From Deltaproteobacteria bacterium (lineage in GTDB: Bacteria > Desulfobacterota > Binatia > UBA12015): DNA of 7,608 nucleotides. Location: positions 581-8,188 of the forward strand of contig DLYX01000243.1 in NCBI GenBank assembly GCA_003447545.1, given 5' to 3'. The notes under the pieces are model-generated. The model did no database searches. It was not told the origin of the DNA and saw only the letters and a list, made by a program, of their open reading frames with translations. Made by a program: the position numbers and the translations under genes. Positions 4,119-7,608 of the stretch are shown one piece after another (position 1 is the stretch's first letter; each line of letters begins with the position of its first letter).

Positions 4119-6362
4119 ATGAAAAATCAATCGTATCGAAATTTAAGCAGCTGGGCGGTCCGGGTCGGACTTCTCGCGACACTTCTCCTGGTGTTGAGCG
4201 CGCGCGTTGTCGCGGCCGAAACCACGGACGCAGACCCGGCAGCCACGGTTGCCGCAACGGCAGAAGCCAGCGAGCAGGGTCAGGCAGACGGACAGCAAGG
4301 CGACACTTCCGAAGCAAAGGACCCCCGAGAGCGCGTCCTTTCCTTCGGTCTTGACGAAATTGTGGTGACCGGCAGCGCGGTGCCGCGTACGGCAAGCCGA
4401 CTTGCTGGCGCGGTGTCGACTCTCTCGGGCGAAGAGCTCCTGCAGAAACAGCAGGCAACAATCGGCGAGACCCTCCGCTACGAACCCGGCGTCAGCGCGA
4501 CCTACTTCGGACCAGGCGCGAGCCGTCCGATCCTTCGCGGCCTCGGAGGCCCCCGGATTCAAATGCTGATCGACAAGTTGGCGGTCCCGGATGCGTCAGC
4601 ATCGAGCCAGGACCACGCCGTGACCGTCGATACACTTGGCGTCGAAAAAATTGAAATCCTGCGTGGTCCGGCCACGCTTCGCTTCGGCCCGAACTCCGTG
4701 GGCGGCGTCGTGAATACGATCGAGCATCGCGTGCCCAAGAAATCTATCGGCAAGGCCGTTCAAGGTTCGGTCGAACTTCGTGGATCCTCCGTTGACGGCG
4801 GATTTGGAGGTGCAGCCGTCATCGAGGGCGAGGTCGAGAACATTGTCTATCGCCTGAAGGGCTTTGGCTTCACGGCCGGCGAGGTCTCGATCCCGGGCTA
4901 TGCCGAGTCCAAGCAGTTCCGCGATCAAGAGGCAGCCGAAGCCGACGAAGACGGCGAGGAAGAGGAAGAAGAGGCCTTCGGTTCCATTCCCAACAGCCAA
5001 GTGGAGTACACCGGCTTCAACGCGGGTGTCTCGTGGGTCGACGAGAAGTTTTTTGTCGGAGCCGCAGTATCGAACTTCCAGACCAATTATGGAGTCATCT
5101 TTCACGAAGCCGGTCATGACCACAGCCATGGGCATGGTCACGGCGGCGAGGGCGAAGGCGGCGAAGAGCCCCCCATCCTGATCGATATGGACTCCTGGTC
5201 TCTGGACTTCGCAGCAGGAATCACGGACCCGTTTGAAGGCCTCCAATCGGCCGAAGCACGACTTCGCCTCGTCGACTATGAGCACTTCGAAAGCGAAGGC
5301 AGCTTCATAGCGACAACCTTCAAAAATAAAGCCTATGACCTCCGGGTGGAGGTCGTCCACGAGCCACTCGGCCTCTTCGAAGGATCTGTGGGCTTCCAGA
5401 GCACCTTCAGTGACTTCAAAGTCAGCGGCGAGGAGGGGTTCCTTCCCAATACATACTCATCGACGAACTCCATTTTCGTCATCGAGCAAGTCGATCTTGC
5501 ACCCGTAACGATCGAAATGGGCGCACGCCTTGACTACTCCTCGGTTGCATCGGGCGGAGGCGGGGCCTTTGGACCCGCAGCGAACCGTGACTTCCCTCTC
5601 GGTAGTGCCTCTGCAGGTATTGTCTACGACTTCATGGACTCACAATTCCTGAGCCTTGATGCGTCGTGGAGCATGCGGGCCCCCAGCTTCGAGGAGCTCT
5701 ACGCCCGTGGGGTCCACGTCGCCACCGGGTTCTTCGAGATCGGGAACCCTGACCTCGACACCGAGAATGCGTTTGGCCTCAATATCGGCTATGCCGGCCA
5801 AATCTCGATTGTGGACTGGTCGATCAACGGATTCTACAACCGCTACTGGAACTTCACCTACCTCAATGGCACCGGAGTGGAACGCGACGAGATCGAGATC
5901 GGCCGCTTCATTGCTACCGACGCAGAGCTGACCGGTGGAGAGCTCGAGGTAGCCGTTCATCTGCTCGAAGACGGCCCCCATCGTCTCCATTTGATCGGCC
6001 GTGCAGATGGGGTCTACGCGCAGAATCTCAAGACCAACGAACCGCTCCCCAGAATGCCTCCAGTCCGCTTTGGGGGAAGTGTCGTCTATGAATACGAGGC
6101 TTTCCGGGCAGAATTGGACGTCCTGCGTGCCGCCAAACAAAACCGAGTGCCGGACGGTGAGTTTTCGACCGCCGGCTACACCATGCTGGATCTTGGATTT
6201 GATTACGAGCTTGATATGCTCGACCTGCCGATCACCCCTCTGCTATTCTTCCGCATGACAAACCTCCTGAATGAGGAAGCAAGGGCTTCGGAATCTTTCC
6301 TCCGGGATCGGGCGCCCTTGCCTGGCCGGAACTTCACGGGTGGCGTGAGAATCACTTTCTGA
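4119..6362 (+). CDS. znuD: TonB-dependent outer-membrane receptor, ZnuD-like, with His-rich loop
   Basis: 747 residues, a normal length for the family. A signal peptide covers residues 1 to about 33. A TonB box DEIVVTG (79-85) follows a longish linker rich in Ala, Asp and Glu. The plug domain (about 90-203) shows GETLRYEPGV, RPILRGLGG, and the segment EKIEILRGPATLRFGPNS plus GGVVNTI that is typical of these plugs. The rest is a 22-strand barrel ending in FTGGVRITF with the usual C-terminal Phe. Two unusual loop segments stand out: an acidic run (274-285) and a His cluster from H329 to H341 (HEAGHDHSHGHGHGG). A His-rich loop of this kind is the hallmark of the zinc receptor ZnuD of Neisseria and relatives. 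Zinc as substrate is therefore likely; nickel or cobalt is possible. Energy would come from TonB-ExbBD, which is not in the window. The start ATG is supported by a clean signal peptide although the ribosome site (GTGGAAAAAG) is weak. Confidence 0.88.
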   Translation: MKNQSYRNLSSWAVRVGLLATLLLVLSARVVAAETTDADPAATVAATAEASEQGQADGQQGDTSEAKDPRERVLSFGLDEIVVTGSAVPRTASRLAGAVSTLSGEELLQKQQATIGETLRYEPGVSATYFGPGASRPILRGLGGPRIQMLIDKLAVPDASASSQDHAVTVDTLGVEKIEILRGPATLRFGPNSVGGVVNTIEHRVPKKSIGKAVQGSVELRGSSVDGGFGGAAVIEGEVENIVYRLKGFGFTAGEVSIPGYAESKQFRDQEAAEADEDGEEEEEEAFGSIPNSQVEYTGFNAGVSWVDEKFFVGAAVSNFQTNYGVIFHEAGHDHSHGHGHGGEGEGGEEPPILIDMDSWSLDFAAGITDPFEGLQSAEARLRLVDYEHFESEGSFIATTFKNKAYDLRVEVVHEPLGLFEGSVGFQSTFSDFKVSGEEGFLPNTYSSTNSIFVIEQVDLAPVTIEMGARLDYSSVASGGGGAFGPAANRDFPLGSASAGIVYDFMDSQFLSLDASWSMRAPSFEELYARGVHVATGFFEIGNPDLDTENAFGLNIGYAGQISIVDWSINGFYNRYWNFTYLNGTGVERDEIEIGRFIATDAELTGGELEVAVHLLEDGPHRLHLIGRADGVYAQNLKTNEPLPRMPPVRFGGSVVYEYEAFRAELDVLRAAKQNRVPDGEFSTAGYTMLDLGFDYELDMLDLPITPLLFFRMTNLLNEEARASESFLRDRAPLPGRNFTGGVRITF

Positions 6363-6410
6363 GACGAGGAAAAAATCGCTATTATATAAACTAAAGTCGG
6401 AGACCAAACC

Positions 6411-6797
6411 GTGAATCGTCTCGGGAACCTTCTGGACAAGACGGCGATCGGCATCTCGATCGCTTGCGGTATTCACTGTCTCCTTTTACCCGTGGCTCTG
6501 GTTGCGGCTCCGTCGACGGCGCTTCTCGCGTCGGTCGACGAGAGCCTGCACCAGGCCCTCATCCTTCTGGTCTTGCCCGTCAGCTTGATCGGGTTAAGCC
6601 TGGGATGCCGACAACACAGGCAGTGGCCGATCTTTCTGCTGGGAATACTGGGAATTCTGGTCTCTGTCGGAAGCGTTTTGCTGGGCCACGATTTCCTTGG
6701 TGAATCCGGCGAGATCGCAGGCACACTCGTTGGGGCGTCCCTTATCTGTGCCAGCCATATCCAGAACTACCGGCGCTGTCGCGCCGATGCTTGCTAG
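6411..6797 (+). CDS. MerC-domain inner-membrane protein
   Basis: 128 residues from a GTG start at 6411 with GGAG 8 nt upstream, 48 nt after the receptor stop. Four hydrophobic segments are visible (about 11-33, 47-64, 72-92 and 100-115). The first contains the family signature ACGIHCLLLP (C19, H22, C23). Other likely metal ligands are H47, C66, H69, H93, C113 and H116. The C-terminus SHIQNYRRCR matches the AHxxNxRxCR ending typical of MerC proteins. MerC was first known as a mercury carrier, but many chromosomal MerC-domain genes sit with Zur and TonB receptors and have been proposed to move zinc. Here, as the only transporter-like inner-membrane protein in the window, it is the best candidate for carrying metal across the inner membrane. 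It is probably in one transcript with the receptor. An AT-rich stretch in the gap (6378-6390, with TTATATAA at 6382-6389) could be an extra -10 element. Confidence 0.85.
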   Translation: MNRLGNLLDKTAIGISIACGIHCLLLPVALVAAPSTALLASVDESLHQALILLVLPVSLIGLSLGCRQHRQWPIFLLGILGILVSVGSVLLGHDFLGESGEIAGTLVGASLICASHIQNYRRCRADAC

Positions 6798-6889
6798 CGC
6801 AAGGCCTGATCCGTCGAGCAACGAGTCGATCACTTCTCGGGGTCTCTGCCCGGCCAGATGAGCCTCGCGCAAGTCCCGGGACTCCAGAG

Positions 6890-7453
6890 AGCCATCCGGG
6901 GCGAGATGAGCGAGTCGTTCGCTCAGCAAATCTGGACGAAGCCATTCCCGAGTTCTACGACTTTTCCCAGATCGCAAAAAAGGCGCTGGACGAACAGGAT
7001 TCTGCCCGCATGGGTGAAGTGCTCCTGGCGTCGTCAGGAATTTCTATTCAGAAGGGCGCCCGTCGGAGCCCGAAGACACCTTCGGCGGGATCTGGAAACG
7101 GAAATATCCCGACCTGCCCATACCCAAGAGGCGTTACTGGGTGATCCTGAACGGCAATTTACGGGAAGCACCACAAACCAATGACACCAACTGGGCGAGT
7201 ATCGCCTCGCGAAGCTTGGCTGTTTCCGTGGGTTCTTCCGAGGCGCGGCGCGCTGCGGGAACTCCATGCTCTTGCCGAGTTGACCAAGCATCGCGGCATG
7301 GGAGACGCGGAAGTGCGCTGGGTGGCGATCGAAGAACCCCTTGAAGGGTCGGGCTTCCCCACACTTTTTGACCAAAAGCAGATGCGCCGGTTGTCCGACC
7401 TTGGCCGTCGGGCGGGCGCCGATCGCGCCTCGTGGAATCGCGAAGCGCCTTGA
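6890..7453 (+). pseudogene. Possible frame-broken gene remnant
   Basis: No intact gene is convincing from 6798 to about 7500, but three rightward stretches read like ordinary protein in alternating frames. The first is NLDEAIPEFYDFSQIAKKAL and what follows (6929 to about 7040). The second is PEDTFGGIWKRKYPDL and what follows (about 7042-7160, one frame over). The third is ELHALAELTKHRGMGDAEVR and what follows (about 7260-7453, back in the first frame, ending in TGA). Charged and hydrophobic residues are mixed normally and third-position G+C looks fairly high in the middle piece. The simplest reading is one gene of 170 or more codons broken by at least two indels. I do not recognise the family. 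It may equally be chance open frames in a long gap, or sequencing indels. Confidence 0.3.
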
Positions 7454-7516
7454 CACATCACGTTTTCCCGCTGTCTGACTCGATCGCGCAAGGAACGGAA
7501 ATTTTAGCTTGCTTAG

Positions 7517-7608
7517 ACCGGAGGAACCCGAAAACTCAATAGAATTAAACATCCTTTTCTTTTCGCTTTTGCCGCGCTGGTTCTGATTGCTGGTTGTGGC
7601 GGGGGGCG
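7517..7608 (+). CDS. Lipoprotein N-terminus, start codon unclear (runs off window)
   Basis: The open frame after the in-frame TAG at 7514-7516 reads through NRIKHPFLFAFAALVLIAGC (7538-7597) and then a Gly run to the window edge. This is a complete lipoprotein signal: Arg/Lys at the start, a hydrophobic core, and lipobox IAGC followed by glycines. A strong GGAGG lies at 7520-7524. Yet the frame has no ATG, GTG or TTG between the stop and the hydrophobic core. The codon at the best spacing is CTC (7535-7537), and the nearest near-cognate is ATT (7544). Either ATT is used, or the start codon was lost or misread. Nothing can be said of its function. Confidence 0.45.

Noticed and set aside
4596..5360. 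Leftward open frame of 254 codons inside the receptor gene
   Set aside because: Fully antisense to the receptor, whose TonB box, plug motifs and C-terminal Phe are plain. High G+C codon use often leaves such open antisense frames.
5640..6140. Leftward open frame of 166 codons
   Set aside because: Antisense to the receptor barrel with no recognisable signal or domain.
6382..6389. TTATATAA palindrome before MerC as an enterobacterial-type Zur box
   Set aside because: Only 8 bp and not extended by flanking symmetry. It fits a -10-like AT-rich stretch better and does not resemble the TGCAA-type sites of this locus.
7034..7552. Leftward open frame of 172 codons in the right-hand gap
   Set aside because: Arg/Pro/Ser-rich with no ribosome site or motif, and it would start inside the lipoprotein signal sequence. 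The rightward fragments look more protein-like.
1..7608. CRISPR arrays, tRNA, rRNA, insertion sequences
   Set aside because: No regularly spaced repeats, cloverleaf sequence, transposase motif or terminal inverted repeats were seen.

Overview
The window looks like a zinc-homeostasis locus of a Gram-negative bacterium with moderately high G+C. A TonB-dependent outer-membrane receptor, several signal-peptide or lipobox proteins, and the style of the cysteine-rich domain in one gene suggest an uncultured deltaproteobacterium-like lineage (Myxococcota, Desulfobacterota or Binatota type). That taxonomic placement is an inference from memory, not something the sequence proves.

Layout. A Fur-family regulator, best read as Zur, sits near the middle (about 3102-3575, + strand). 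It is divergent from a leftward series of four genes: a small membrane or periplasmic protein with a His/Cys cluster (3015-2734), a lipoprotein with a His/Asp-rich tail (2458-1841), a secreted protein with an HxH domain fused to a six-cysteine domain (1618-554), and a third secreted relative cut by the left window edge (302-1). Rightward, after Zur, come a second small His/Cys protein (3661-3981), a ZnuD-like TonB receptor with a His-rich loop (4119-6362) and a MerC-family membrane protein (6411-6797). From 6798 to about 7500 there is no confident gene, only pieces that may be a frame-broken gene. A lipoprotein start with no ordinary start codon runs off the right edge.

How it may work together. 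Palindromes of the form TGCAA-N5-TTGCR lie in the divergent Zur promoter region (3066-3097) and directly upstream of the second small His/Cys gene (3622-3636). The simplest model is that Zur with bound zinc represses both arms. Zinc shortage would then release the receptor (outer-membrane uptake), the periplasmic or secreted metal-binding proteins (capture and handover) and MerC (a candidate for inner-membrane passage). No ABC importer is present in the window.

The less ordinary parts are the trio of paralogous HxH proteins, the exactly shared H-x3-H-x3-H-x4-C-x2-C signature in two small proteins on opposite arms, the operator pattern, and a 46-bp near-perfect palindrome between the two leftmost genes.
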